DNA of 64,000 bases from Chrysogorgia sp. JL179-B06 (Eukaryota > Cnidaria > Anthozoa > Scleralcyonacea > Chrysogorgiidae): NCBI GenBank assembly GCA_035772405.1, contig JAYKKM010000380.1, positions 640,359-704,358 of the forward strand. The letters are read 5' to 3'. The position numbers and the translations under genes were made by a program. How positions within the stretch are numbered: position 1 is the first letter of the stretch; each line of letters begins with the position of its first letter. Of the stretch, positions 34,757 to 46,407 are shown piece by piece. The notes below the pieces were generated by a model. The model was not told the DNA's origin and did not search any database. It saw only the letters and a list, made by a program, of their open reading frames with translations.

Positions 34757-36744
34757 CAGTTCGTTTGCCGGGAGAATTCTATGGCTGACCGGTGAAGCCG
34801 GGAGACTTGAAATGCATGAAAAACCAAATAGACGATGGCTGGGCAAATTTCGTCAGATCTATTGCCAAATCATGCGTGTTGTTACAACAGTACGAGCATT
34901 ATTCGTGTTTATATATCTCTTTGGAGACAAAGCAAAAGATGAAGGACTTGTTGCAGCGTTAATGAACTTATTGCAATTCAAGACCTAGCATCCTCCGCAG
35001 GCAACTCTGTGGCTTCTTTTTCCTGAGTCAAATAGCTTCCAAGGCTGTTTTGGAAGCGTCCGAGGAATTTTTTTTCGGGATTTATCTCTTACTTATTTAT
35101 CGAGCCGTGAAGCGGCGAGGTAAATATAACGATAATCACCGAGACTGAAGCGACAAATTGTTTTCAGGCTTGAACTGAATATTCAATTGGGAAGTTTTAA
35201 ACAGACAGTTTGAATTGTGTTAGATTTAATTTGTAAATCCAATAGTCGATGTTTTCACGTTTGACAGCTTTCAAAAACACACTAACGATCAAAACCGACG
35301 TAAAAATACAAATAATTATACGATAAACAACTTCCTTACCCTTAGACAGTTCTATCTTGAGAGAAACCTGATCTATACAATGTCTTTATTTTAAGTTTTT
35401 AACCCTTCTCGACGATTTTTTTAATAAATAATATAGTCGCCATTTTGAAAAATCCTTATTTTTTTAGAAACTATACATCAATAGCAAAAAATGACAGTAC
35501 TCATATTTAGTACAATTTAAACGTCTCCAAACAATTATGCTTTGCGTAGACAGTTACTTCGGTAAAATCTCTCGCAATGCTGATGAGATGAATGTTGCTG
35601 CAAGATTTGTAAATTGCAATTATTGTATTACAGCTTGATTTACTCACAAGCACATTTTTAGCCCGTCGGCACTATAGCCCCCATGTTAATTTCGCCGGCC
35701 TTGATATCGTTGCCGTGAACCATAGAGTAATGCTTTTCATTGTGTGGTATCATGAAGAGAAAACACATTTAAAATTAAGATAAACTAAACACTCGGTTGT
35801 AATACTACATGCAATCTCTTGTATTACTTCTACTCAGCGTCTCCTGGAGTATGTGATTTGACCATAATGTGCTACTCCGCTGTGATATCGCAGACTCAGC
35901 CTGTTTGAGAAGAGCGATTCCGAAGAAACCTGAAGAAACGCGTGGAAGAATAATAATAGTGTCATTCTGTTGTTCAATCCTTTCTTGTTCTGGTTCAAAA
36001 AGAGGTAAATAGCTATTACAGGATATTTTAAACGTTTGTTGATATGGCTGGTAGTGTTCTAGTTAAACCTGATTGCTGCTGATCGAATAATTTTAGCTTC
36101 AGAAGCTGTTTGGTGAAAAATTATAGTTCTGAACTACAGCACAATCCTGCAAAATATTATTGAGACAATGTCCAACTTAATAAACAAATTTCTCGTCCCC
36201 TGTTTATAAGGTGATTCTTTTCCCACTTCAATGTTACAGTTTGCAAAAGAAACATATTCTTTTAGATGTTCATTCAAGTTGAATGATTCAATATTGTATT
36301 GGGGGAATCCTGAAGGGGAATATTGTACTAGTACTAGCATGTGCAAATTATAGATTATGGGGGGAAAGATGACCTTGAACTTATATCTACTATACGTGTA
36401 TCTATCTCCTATATTTATGCATTGAAGAACCAGCAAATATAGCAGTGAGAGCAAAGAAACAAAACAATTAGAGTTGTGAAATGTGATAGTTTGTTTACAG
36501 TTGTGGTGCACTGTAAAAAACCCAGGCCCTTGAGAAGTGTTGCAATACTTGATATATTATATAAGCGTATGGAATTAGATCCAGGCCCTCGAGTCTATAA
36601 AAGGTCACAACATCAAGTTCAAGCGGCCATTTTATTTTGAACATATATATCATATATTTGGAGACTGGAGTATTAGAACTATAATTATATTAGTATTGTG
36701 TATGTGTATATAATGTGTATATGTGTATGTATATATACATATAT
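34757..36744. other. Duplicon B spacer, continued right of the TIR element
   Basis: Matches 41370-43330 closely and, in part, 3150-3330 and 8892-9700. It includes the empty DIRS site at 35998-36030 and CCTCCGCAGGCAACTCTGTG at about 34991. No gene supported. Confidence 0.6.
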
Positions 36745-36790
36745 ACATATGTCTGAAGATGGCTTCCGTACAGAAAGCCGAAACGTCAGA
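36745..36790 (+). other. Stem-loop with hammerhead-like boxes
   Basis: TGTCTGA and TCAGACA close a structure whose inner stem is GGCTT/AAGCC, with CTGAAGA and CGAAACGTC at the corners. It resembles the Penelope-tail motif (CTGATGA...GAAAC) with changed core bases. A second copy is at 58877-58922 ahead of the same flanking sequence. Confidence 0.5.
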
Positions 36791-36931
36791 CAAGAATAAC
36801 ATTTTTGTTTTAAATAATCTGGAAGAACATTTAATACTAAATAATATATGTATGTGAAGGAAAATTTCGAGTGTTGGAATACATATATTTTAAGACCAAA
36901 CCGGGACCAGTTGCGAAAAATGCAACTTCAA

Positions 36932-37005
36932 GGCTTTCCGGCTGCAATTGAACCCGCGACCCTGCGATGCTAGTGCAGTGCTCTTACCACTGAGCTACGG
37001 AAACC
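36932..37005 (-). tRNA. tRNA-Ala-like sequence (AGC), probably repeat-borne
   Basis: On the minus strand, 74 nt fold as a near cloverleaf: acceptor GGTTTCC/GGAAAGCC with one mismatch, D-arm GCTCAGTGGTAAGAGC, anticodon loop CTAGCAT (AGC), and a T-arm GGGTTCAATT with a weak stem. Two more copies lie at about 59090-59155 and 59357-59443 in the same repeat context. The decayed T-arm and the repeat setting point to a tRNA-derived SINE or pseudogene rather than a working gene. Confidence 0.55.
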
Positions 37006-37155
37006 GTTGCCGAGAGCCTGTCACGAGTTCTGTATATATGGTGGTGGTAATGCCGGGATAAGATTCTGGGTATATTATAGGTAATATTTGGCATTTCACT
37101 CGATCAAACTACACGTTGAAAGGATTTATGGTGAAGGAAAATATATATATATATC

Positions 37156-37373
37156 AGCCAGTGATTTCATCATATACATATTAAATTCGCCGCTTTCACT
37201 CGAGTAAACGTAATAAATAAGTCCTGTGTGTACAAGAAGTTGTGCATCGCTTCGCTACTTTGGGAAGTGCGCTCGAGAGGCCTTGCTCCACGTTATGGTT
37301 AGATGCAATGTCTGCTTGTTGGTGTCGAGTGAAAGCGGCAAATTTTAATATGTTATTGGGAAATCACTGGCTG
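37156..37373. repeat. Foldback repeat with 48-bp arms
   Basis: CAGCCAGTGATTTC at 37157 and GAAATCACTGGCTG ending at 37373 bound an inverted repeat that also includes CGCCGCTTTCACTCGA and its complement. The loop has GTGCATCGCTTCGCTACTTT. It is followed at once by a tRNA-like sequence. Confidence 0.75.
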
Positions 37374-37382
37374 TTCTGACTG

Positions 37383-37450
37383 TCTCAATAGCTCAAAGGT
37401 TAGAGTGCCGAAACGTTGATTCGGAGACCAGTGTTCGATTCCCGGTTAGC
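37383..37450 (+). repeat. tRNA-like sequence, single copy of the 26-kb family
   Basis: TAGCTCAAAGGTTAGAGTGC, CCGAAACGTTGATTCGG and GTTCGATTCCCGG stand in tRNA order. The acceptor stem is not complementary. Same family as the inverted pair at 26044-26258. Confidence 0.6.
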
Positions 37451-37469
37451 GCATACCAATAGCATCGTT

Positions 37470-38467
37470 AACTTTAACTATGTTTTAACTATAGTTATTG
37501 CGATAACTACGCTTTTATACAATCGGTTTAAAGGTTTTATACAACCGGGCCCTGGTACTTCTGATATATTTTACCTTTCGAGGAAAAAAGTAGCAAGTGA
37601 TGATAAATGAGTAAAATCTCATTAACTTTCCCTCCCCTCGCAGAAAAAAATATTATTACCACCCAAATCTATGGGTGGTGGCATCAGCAGCTCCAACAAA
37701 GGGTAGAACCCTACCCGAGTCTGTTATTGAAGCTTTCATTTGATGTATAGCATGAGTTCTTAGAGTTAATAGTTGAAGAGATATCATTGTCAGAATATCA
37801 GTTGAAATATCAGTGAAAATCAGTTATTTGATATATGAAAATCAGTTTGTTGCCATTGTAACAAGGGTTGTTGTCTACATATATTTCTAGTAGCTATGTC
37901 ACTGATGAATATTCACTGTCTCAACCTGATCATACGCGGATCGAGAGTCTCAAAAAATAAACGAGTGCATTATGGGATATTGCAACTGAGACAAGTAAAA
38001 TTTGTGGTTGGCGCTCTTATCTACCATGGAGCTCGAAGAATATATGGCGGTTGAAAGCCTCAATACTTGGAATGTAAACGATTGCAAATGTTGCTGACTA
38101 TTCAATAAAATCAATTGTCCAAAAAAACACTGCCATGCCATTAACAGACTACGCTCTATCATTCCAAACTCAATATTTAAGCTTTTTACTGCGTTAAAGT
38201 TTAACGATAATGCTTCACACAAATCGTTGAAAACAACGGAAAATTAACCACTTTTACAACATCAAGGTATAACCAAGAACGCAAGTTTTACTCACTTCTG
38301 GTATCCCATAATACAAAGCGCTGATTCTAATAATGAGATTCGCGATTTGGGTATTTTGGAAAAGTATTTGTTGATCTCGTTTGTATTTTCAATTGTATAG
38401 AGTTACTGACAAATAGTCTTGTGGTGCAACTAGTGGTTTTGTGGTGCTATTGGTTTTTTCAACAAAC
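37470..38467. other. 5' flank of zinc-finger copy C, no other gene seen
   Basis: Matches 18905-20056. Conserved words include ATGGGTGGTGGCATCAGCAG and CTCGTTTGTATTTTCAATTG. It probably contains the promoter or first exon of the zinc-finger gene; no TATA box is clear. Confidence 0.5.
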
Positions 38468-39532
38468 ATGGCCAATCATTTAAAAAAGTTGAAACATAAC
38501 AGGCAACATAGCATCAAGTTACCAAGTCATAAAAGAACTAGTACAGGAGAAAAGCCTTTCAAGTGTGATGTCTGTAGCAAAGCATTTTCCTGCTCAGGTA
38601 ACTTACAAACACATAAAAGTACTCATACAAGAGAAAAGCCTTTCAAGTGTGATGTCTGTAACAAAGCATTTTCCTGCTCAGGTAACTTACAAACACATAA
38701 AAGAACTCATACAGGAGAAAGGCCTTTCAAGTGTGATGTTTGTGACAAAGCATTTTGCTCGTCAAGTGGCTTAATATACCATAAGAAAACTCATACAGGA
38801 GAAAAGCCTTTCAAGTGTGATGTTTGTGAGAAAGCATTTCCCTCATTAAGTGGCTTGATATACCATAAGAAAACTCATACAGGAGAAAAGGCTTTCAAGT
38901 GTGATGTTTGTGACAAAGCATTTTCGCAGTCAAGTGGCTTAATATACCATAAGAGAACTCATACAGGAGAAAAGCCTTTCGAGTGTGATGTTTGTGACAA
39001 ATCATTTTCCCAATCAAATAACTTACAAAGACATAAAAGAACCCATACAGGAAAAAGGCCTTTCAAGTGTGATGTTTGTGACAAAGCATTTTCCTCGCCA
39101 AGTGGTTTAATATACCATAATGGAACTCATACAGGAGAAAAGCCTTTCAAGTGTGATGTTTGTGACAAAGCATTTTCCTGGTCAAGTCACTTACTACGAC
39201 ATAAAAGAACTCGCACTAAAGAAAACTCTCTTAAATACGAAGTCTGCAACAAGGATTTCACAAGGTTCAGTCATCTGAAACATCATTCAAAAACACAACC
39301 CATGAAAAGAAATAAAGGAAAAACTCATAAAGTGGAGTTTGAATGCAAGGAATGTGGCACAAAGTTTTCTTCATCTCAAAAATGTGACGTGCATCAGATA
39401 GACCATGAGCTGGAAGCAATAAAACCAACTGGGATAAATTATGTGTGTTTCAAATGTAGTGCAAGATTTGACTTTTTAAAAGAGCTGCTTGATCATGTAC
39501 ATAAAGATCATATAAATAAAATCACTGAGTAG
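38468..39532 (+). CDS. C2H2 zinc-finger protein, intact copy C
   Basis: A 354-residue open frame, taken from MANHLKKLKHNRQHSIKL at 38468 (AACATGG context, same place as in copies B and D) rather than the in-frame ATG at 38441. Eight standard C2H2 fingers occupy about residues 33-250 with TGEKPF-type linkers. The eighth ends in R instead of H (HKRTR). A ninth, degenerate finger lacks its first Cys (KYEVCNKDF). After a basic linker ([12 protein letters not shown]) come two divergent fingers, CKECGTKF...HQIDH and CFKCSARF...HVHKDH. Expected to be a nuclear, sequence-specific DNA-binding protein. It is the only undamaged member of four here, and finger number and contact residues differ among copies. 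No KRAB, SCAN or BTB domain is visible. Confidence 0.9.
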   Translation: MANHLKKLKHNRQHSIKLPSHKRTSTGEKPFKCDVCSKAFSCSGNLQTHKSTHTREKPFKCDVCNKAFSCSGNLQTHKRTHTGERPFKCDVCDKAFCSSSGLIYHKKTHTGEKPFKCDVCEKAFPSLSGLIYHKKTHTGEKAFKCDVCDKAFSQSSGLIYHKRTHTGEKPFECDVCDKSFSQSNNLQRHKRTHTGKRPFKCDVCDKAFSSPSGLIYHNGTHTGEKPFKCDVCDKAFSWSSHLLRHKRTRTKENSLKYEVCNKDFTRFSHLKHHSKTQPMKRNKGKTHKVEFECKECGTKFSSSQKCDVHQIDHELEAIKPTGINYVCFKCSARFDFLKELLDHVHKDHINKITE

Positions 39533-39732
39533 AAAGGTAACTTTAGTATGATGATATATCAGCAGCAAGTCGCAAACAATTAAGGTAGATGACTTAATGA
39601 TTTTAAGATTTTACATCCATATTCAGTCCAGTTGCATTTGTATGTAGAAAATGTGAGATATACTTCTTAGGAAAGGAGAAATAAGAGAACTTCAATTTGT
39701 CGAAAAATACTTCAGTGAGAGTACTTACGTAT

Positions 39733-39779
39733 ATTCATGGACGACGTTTCGGACGTCGTCAGAAACGTCGTCCATGAAT
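39733..39779. other. Conserved hairpin with 18-bp arms, copy C
   Basis: Identical to the hairpin at 21157-21203. Confidence 0.85.
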
Positions 39780-39799
39780 GGCGTCAACTTGAATTTTTC

Positions 39800-40025
39800 A
39801 AGTTCGCATTCGCAACATTAAAGTTCACATTCGCAGCATTAAAGTTTGCATTTATATTCGCAACATTAAAATTTATATTCGCAACATTAAACTTCATATT
39901 CGCAACATTAAACTTTACATTCCAAGAACAGAGATAGACTGATATTAATATTCAACATTAAAGTTCACATTCGCAGCATTAGACTTCATACTCGCAACAT
40001 TAAAATTCATATTTGCAATATTCAA
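39800..40025. repeat. 21-bp satellite, copy C (short)
   Basis: About nine units of the ATTCGCAACATTAAA type, interrupted by the same 30-bp piece as in copy B. Confidence 0.85.
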
Positions 40026-43000
40026 GTTTGACAGTTTGTTGTTGGTTAGGGTTAGGATCTAAGTTGTTTTAGGGTTAGTGATTATTTGCATGGTTAAGTA
40101 GCGTTATGGTTTGCTAAAAAACATCGTCCCAAAGACGCGGCTGTACGTTTACTCTATATAGAGGGTAATGGGATTAGGAAAACCGCTGAAATTCGGAACG
40201 CGGGCGCCGTACAAACCAAGATTACGAATATGAAATTTAATGTTGCGAATTTGAAGTTTAAAGGTCAACTATACCTTTTAAGATTCTATTTTGCTCCGAA
40301 AGATATATCATCTAACTTTGTATAAGTGAAGAATAAAATGAATTTCATGCTATAGCGCAGGATTTATTGAGGAGTATTTCTTCGGATCTCTTGTTGCACG
40401 ACCGCGTTTTGAGAAGAATGGCACTATTACCGGTATGCTGATAATAGGTTTATTGAACAAAATAATATTCCAGTGCTTGATATTTGGTTTGTCACTTATC
40501 AGTTACCCAAGAGTAAACAGTATTCCAAACTTCACTAAAATAAAACCAAAATATACAGTATTTTCTCGTCCGTATGACATCATCATGACATCACATAGCG
40601 GTAGTACCAGGCTTTCTTCCGACGCGGTCGTTGTTTAACTAAGTTTAGCAAAAGGGCTGAAAACTCGATCTTTAGCAGATCATAAAAGCAGAACCGAGAG
40701 TAACCAATTTCAATTATTTCTTCGGTTTTGAATTGAACTTTTCGAATTCTAACGAAAAATAGAATAACCTCAAAAGGTATACTTAACCTTTAATGTTGCG
40801 AATATAAACTTTAATGTTGGGAATGGGAACTTGAATTTTGGCGGATGTTTGACGCCATATTTTACGACCTTTTGAGAACTTATCAGCTTTCATATTTATT
40901 CTGATGTACTTGTTACGAAACCTATTGTACTGTCCTAATTGAATAATCTGTAAGGTTGATGTGCTACTAAAATATAGTGTGTAGGAGGTCTAACTCTTTG
41001 AGCAAAGACGCTTCACCAGAGGGTCAAACGTTACACTCTCTGTTGTTTTCTGAGTGAAACGTTTCGCTCTCTGACCTCTAGACTTGGATTAAATCTGTCT
41101 CTGCAAAGGATTATTTGGGGCGGCTGATGGATTGGGGTAGAGAGCGAGAAGAGCAGAGGTGAGATGGACTTGGTTCACATGCAGCGTTTTGAATCTAATT
41201 ATCATAATAAAAAAAACAGGTCGGTAAATCTTGGCTCCGTCTCGCCTCCCCTTGCGCTCTTTCTAAATCTAAAAGGGAACGTAACTCTGGGATAATCCAT
41301 CGGCGGAAATAATTTGATTGGCTATCCGTAATTGATCAGTTAAATAGATATTAATTGTGCCTGATATTAATGCATGAAAACCAAATCGACGATGGCTGGG
41401 CAAATTTCGTCAGATCTATTGCCAAATGCGTGTTGTTACAACAGTACGAGCATTATTCGTGTTTATATATCTCTTTGGAGACAAAGCAAAAGATGAAGGA
41501 CTTGTTGCAGCGTTAATGAACTTATTGCAATCCTCCGCAGGCAACTCTGTGGCTTCTTTTTCCTGAGTCAAATAGCTTCCAAGGCTGTTTTGGAAGCGTC
41601 CGGGGGCTTTATATAGCTTATTACACGATTGAGTCGGTTTTCTTTGATGTACCGCGGGCTTTATATTGGGTAGCGGAGGTAAGACCCTTGGTACGAGGTT
41701 GGGCTTTAAATATAACGATAATCACCGAGACTGAAGTGACTAATTGTTTTAGTATAATTTCATGCTTGAATTGAATATTCGATTGAGAAGTTTTAAACCG
41801 ACAGTTTGAACTGTGTTAGATTTAATTTGTAAATCCAATAGTCGATGTTTTCTTCACGTTTGACAGCTTTCAAAAACACACTAACGATCAAAACGGACGT
41901 AAAAATACAAGTAATTATACGATAAACAACTCCCTTACCCTTAGACAGTTCTATCTTGAGAGAAACCTGATCTATACAATGTCTTTATTTTAAATAATAT
42001 AGTCGCCATTTTGAAAAATCCTTATTTTTTTAGAAACTATACATCAAAACGATGATTCCGCGAGGGGACTGGAACGAATAATTCAGTCTGGACAACATGA
42101 TTTATAGTAATATAATTTAAACGTCTACAAACAATTATGCTTTGCGTAGACAGATACTTCGGTAAAATCTCTTCCAATGCTGATGAGATGAATGCTGGTG
42201 CAAGATTTGTAAATTGCAATTATTGTATTACAGCAAGCTTGATTTACTTAAACTTTTGCAAATGGTTACTTTCTTTCTCACACAAGCACATTTTAGCCCG
42301 TCGGCACTATAGCCCCCATGTTAAATTTCGCCGGCCTTGATATCGTTGCGACGTTGCCCTGTACCACAGAGTAATGCTTTTCATTGTGTAGTATCATGAA
42401 GAGAAAACACATTTAAAATTAAGATAAACTAAACACTCGGTAGTTATCTATATTGAGTTCACTGGCAATCTCTTGTTTAATGTTTACTTCTTCTGAGCGT
42501 CTCCTGGAGTATGCGATTTCACCATAATGTGCTACTCCGCTGTGATATCGCAGACTCAGCCTGTTTGAGAATAAACCTGAAGAAACGTCGTGGCGTGGAA
42601 GAATAATAATAGTGTCATTCTGTTGTTCAAATCCTTTCTTGCTCTGGTCCAAAAAGATGTAAATAGCTATTACAGGATATTTTTAAAACGTTTATTGAAG
42701 CCATGGTAGTGTTCTAGTTAAACCTGATTGCTGCTGATCGAATAATTTTAGCTTCAGAAGTTGTTTGGTGAAAAATTATAGTTCTGAACCAGAACTACAG
42801 CACAATCCTGCAAAAAATTATTGAGACAATGTCCAACTTAATTAAAAAATGTCTCGTCCCCTGTTTATAAGGTGATTCTTTTCCCACTTCAATGTTACAG
42901 TTTGCAAAAGAAACATATTCTTTTAGATGTTTATTCAAGTTGAATGATTCAACATTGTATTGGGGGAATCCTGAAGGGGAATATTGTACTAGCATGTGCA

Positions 43001-43680
43001 ATTCGAGTGCAATTATAGATTATGGGGAGAAAGATGACCTTGAACTTATATCTACTATATGTGTTTCTATCTCCTATATATATGCATTGAACATCAAACC
43101 GAGAACCAGCAAATATAGCAGTGAGAGCAAAGAAACATAAAACAATTAGAGTTGTGAAATGTGATAGTTTGTTTACAGTTGTGGTGCACTGTAAAAAACC
43201 CAGGCCCTTGAGAAGTGTTGCAATACTTGATATAATATAAGCGTACGGAATTAGATCCAGGCCCTCAGGTCTATAAAAGGTCACAACATCAAGTTTAAAC
43301 GACCATTTTATTTTGAACATATATAGTGTATCATATACAGTATTTGGAGACTGGAGTATTATTGGACTATCGGAGAACTAATAGGAGAATAATAGTTAAT
43401 TATCTGGTGGACGATACAAGGCTGAAGATGTAAGTTGTTTGCAACGTTGTATATATTCATCTTTAATGTCAATAGGCAATCGTTGTAGCATGTTTATCGT
43501 ATATTTTGGGTGTGGTACATAGACAATAGATTATGATTTCAAAAATTATGGTTTGCATAATTACTCTAATTATTAGTAACTGATTTGATCCAATCTAAGT
43601 TTGCAAACCAAACTCATAATAAAAATATGATGATTTGAATGGGATGGGAGGGTATTTGATATTAAGTTTTGGTTAGTTAC
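40026..43680. other. Duplicon C spacer, no gene seen
   Basis: Collinear with copies A and B. It contains a truncated foldback repeat (about 41050-41290), the empty DIRS site (42650-42690), and CCTCCGCAGGCAACTCTGTG at about 41530. The frames here are not conserved with the other copies. Confidence 0.6.
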
Positions 43681-43830
43681 TGAAACCTAGCCTCCTCCGC
43701 AGGCAACTCTCGGGGGATTGGGGTGAGAAAAAATTGCGTGGAGTTGCCTGCCAAAACGAGACAAGGTTGGTTCGATCTGCGCATCTTGCTTGCGCATGAC
43801 AAAGTCTAGTGTCGAGGGAAATAAACATGG

Positions 43831-44076
43831 CTAAAATTGAACTGATCTACTCTCCTTCGGCTTTTGAGCAGCAAAAAAATGTAGTGCCTTGAACATCCAA
43901 GCGAATTCGTGTTCAAGTAGTAGTTTTGAAGCAGCGACAACATTTGGATTTGTTTTATCGCACTTCCTTCTGATTTCTTCGTCGAAATTCATTGATGTGT
44001 GGAGCTCGAGATTATCATTATATTTAGCGATCGAGGATAAGATGCCACAATAAGATTGACCCTTAAGTTCATTCAA
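43831..44076 (-). CDS. Unassigned 81-residue frame
   Basis: An open frame starting MNELKGQSYCGILSSIAKYN and containing LLEHEFAWMFKALHFFAAQK. I do not recognise it. The residue composition looks protein-like, so it may be an exon or a transposon gene remnant. It stands tail-away from the helicase fragment that begins 15 bp to the right on the other strand. Confidence 0.3.
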   Translation of the reverse strand: MNELKGQSYCGILSSIAKYNDNLELHTSMNFDEEIRRKCDKTNPNVVAASKLLLEHEFAWMFKALHFFAAQKPKESRSVQF

Positions 44077-44090
44077 AATCGATTACCTTC

Positions 44091-44326
44091 TCTGCATGCT
44101 CATCAGATGCTCGGCGTGATGTTCCTTTTGAAGTTCGTCTGTTGAATGAACTTTCTAAGTTTAAATTACTATTTGTCACACCAGAAATGTTTGCCAACAA
44201 TAATTTTTTGGAAAGAATTGTATTTGATGATCATACCATCTGTATATGGGGGAATACCTATCATCCTCACTACAGAGTGCTTCACGTGCGGCAAATTATC
44301 CATGCCCCAAATTGTTGTTAACTAAG
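44091..44326 (+). pseudogene. RecQ-like DNA helicase fragment
   Basis: An open stretch reading DVPFEVRLLNELSKFKLLFV, TPEMFANNNFLERI, then DDHTICIWGNTYHPHYRVL, and a stop near 44326. The order (V)TPE, a DEAH-like box decayed to DDHT, then W-G--(F/Y)-P-Y is that of the RecQ superfamily II core. The Walker A part and the second RecA lobe are absent. A dead fragment or an isolated exon. Confidence 0.55.
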
Positions 44327-44984
44327 AATAAGTGCTACAGTCCCTCAACAGCAGATACTAGAGTTAGGAAAAGCTTGATGTCTTCATTTACAGGATAATA
44401 TGGTCAAAACAGAACAATTTATGACACAAACTATAACTAAAATATTTAATTTCAACAATTCTACATATAATAATTTTTCATATAATTATTATACATGTTT
44501 ATAAATCCTCCCTTCATTTAAAATTCTACATATATTTACATAGAATGCAACATGGAGTTATGCTATAATCATATCATATTGCCTGACATAACACACATTC
44601 TTATTGGTCAAAACTCCAGCTGTTATAATAAATTGCCAACCAGATATGTCATAAATTTTCTGGCTCAATCAAGCTGCAGGTTTGCAAAACAACAAATTAA
44701 ATTGGTGTGGCCTAATAATATGACATACAAAGTATTCAACTAATTTCAGTGTTGTTTGCCAGATTGATTACTGCATATTACAAAACTGCTGTTGTATTTA
44801 GTATAGGAATATAACAGACTGTAATACTAGCATATATTATCTACAGTATTTAATATTATTATTTTAAACACCCATGCATTAATCTGTATTTGTTTTAAAA
44901 TGCTGACTTTCCTTGTATTCATATTTTATCATTATATAATAATAAGGATAATAATTAATAATAATCTGATATTTTATAAGGGTG

Positions 44985-45335
44985 AACCCATCAGCCATAG
45001 CTGTTATGAATGGGTGCTCTGGTTAGCCGTAGCTGGTATCAATGGATGCTCTGGTTAGCCATAGTTGTTATCAATGGCTGCTCTGGTTAGCTGTAGCTGT
45101 TATCAATGGGTGCTCTGGTTAGCCATACAGTAGCTGTTATCAATGCATGGTGCTCTGGTTAGCCATAGTTGTTATCAATGGATGCTCTGGTTAGCCATAG
45201 CTGTTATCAATGTATATGGGTGCTCTGGTTAGCGATAGCTGTTATCAATGCCGGGTGCACTGGTTAGTTATAGTTGTTATCAATGTGCTCTGGTTAGCTG
45301 TAGCTGTTATCAATGGATGCTCTGGTGCTGTGATT
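44985..45335. repeat. 32-bp tandem array
   Basis: About ten units of about 32 bp built on GCTCTGGTTAGCCATAGCTG followed by TTATCAATGG. Unit lengths vary through small insertions. The stretch 44327-44984 before it is AT-rich with no supportable gene. Confidence 0.88.
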
Positions 45336-46407
45336 TAATATGTTGCTATATAATATTACTCTTGTTGATTATCTAAATACCAGCATTATTGGTTGAATGA
45401 TTCCTTTTTTAATCATGCTTTCAAAGGGTAGCATGAAATAATAGAAATACTACAACTAATTATATAATAATCAATATTTATATAAACTTTACTATTTTAT
45501 GTTATGTTTCAAAGCAGGCCAATGTATAATTCAAGTATAATTCAAGTATAATTTAAGTATAATTCAAAGCAGGCCAATAAAAGAATGTAAGAAATCATTA
45601 TATTAGCAAGATATACTACAATATACAGCAACAATGGTGGAGAAATTATAGAATACCTGTCCACTTTTGAAACCGCATTTAAAGGCACAGAAATACAAAC
45701 AAGGTTGCTCTAAAAATCTCTTTAAATATAATGTCGAAGGTTTATATTGTGTGTACTTGTTGATACATGTAGTTATCAAATTAAATGGGGTTTTAAAATA
45801 GAACGAAGCAATATGATGAAATTTCCGTAATTTGAACCTTTTATACTAACTGTCAACAGATACAAATAGCGAAAGTGGACGGGTATTCTATAATTTAGCG
45901 CATAAGGAGAGTTGGTTCGATTTCAAGAGAAAGTTTGCCCGATTTGGGATGAGATAAAAGCTATAATTACAATAATAAAAGTGTTATAGGGAGAAATAAG
46001 ACAAGACTCGGAAGTCACCACCTTTCTAATTTAACTAATATCCAAAACATTGTCTACGCATCACTCTACTTTTTTACACTGAAGGTCCTTGCAACAATTC
46101 CGCCAGTACGCGATGCGGCGATGAGGTTTGCGATGAGGTAGATTAAGGCTGAAGGCTCCGATGGGTTCGTGAGAGAGTCGAGAAAGTGACTCTTAACGCC
46201 GCTTTGAAGATGATTTTAGCAACGGCAACAAGTTACTGAATTTATTTCTTCTTCACTTCAATCTCCGCGCGCTTTGTCTTTATGTTGTTGTCTTTGTGTA
46301 TCTCGGTATCCTCGAACGTTTTGCTTAGTCCGATCCTGTCGCCGTTTCCAAATGTTAACAACAAACTTCCGTGGGGGTGGGGGTAACATGACTGGTCCAC
46401 AAAGGTA
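45336..46407. other. Intergenic; Penelope tail remnant at 46012-46078
   Basis: AAGTATAATTC is repeated four times at 45530-45570. Bases 46032-46078 (TTGTCTACGCATCACTCTAC) match the end of the Penelope-like element at 31816-31845. 46080-46400 is more G+C-rich with no clear frame. Confidence 0.5.

Noticed and set aside
34728..34988. 86-codon frame at the right edge of the TIR element
   Set aside because: It crosses the element boundary, and the equivalent sequence at 41.4 kb does not keep the frame.
36932..37005. Functional tRNA-Ala gene
   Set aside because: The T-arm stem is poor and the sequence is part of a dispersed repeat that also occurs at 59 kb; kept only as tRNA-like.
42949..43320. 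Minus frames repeated at 9407, 36134 and 42949 as a possible conserved small protein
   Set aside because: Length and frame differ among the three duplicon copies, so repetition reflects DNA duplication and not protein conservation.
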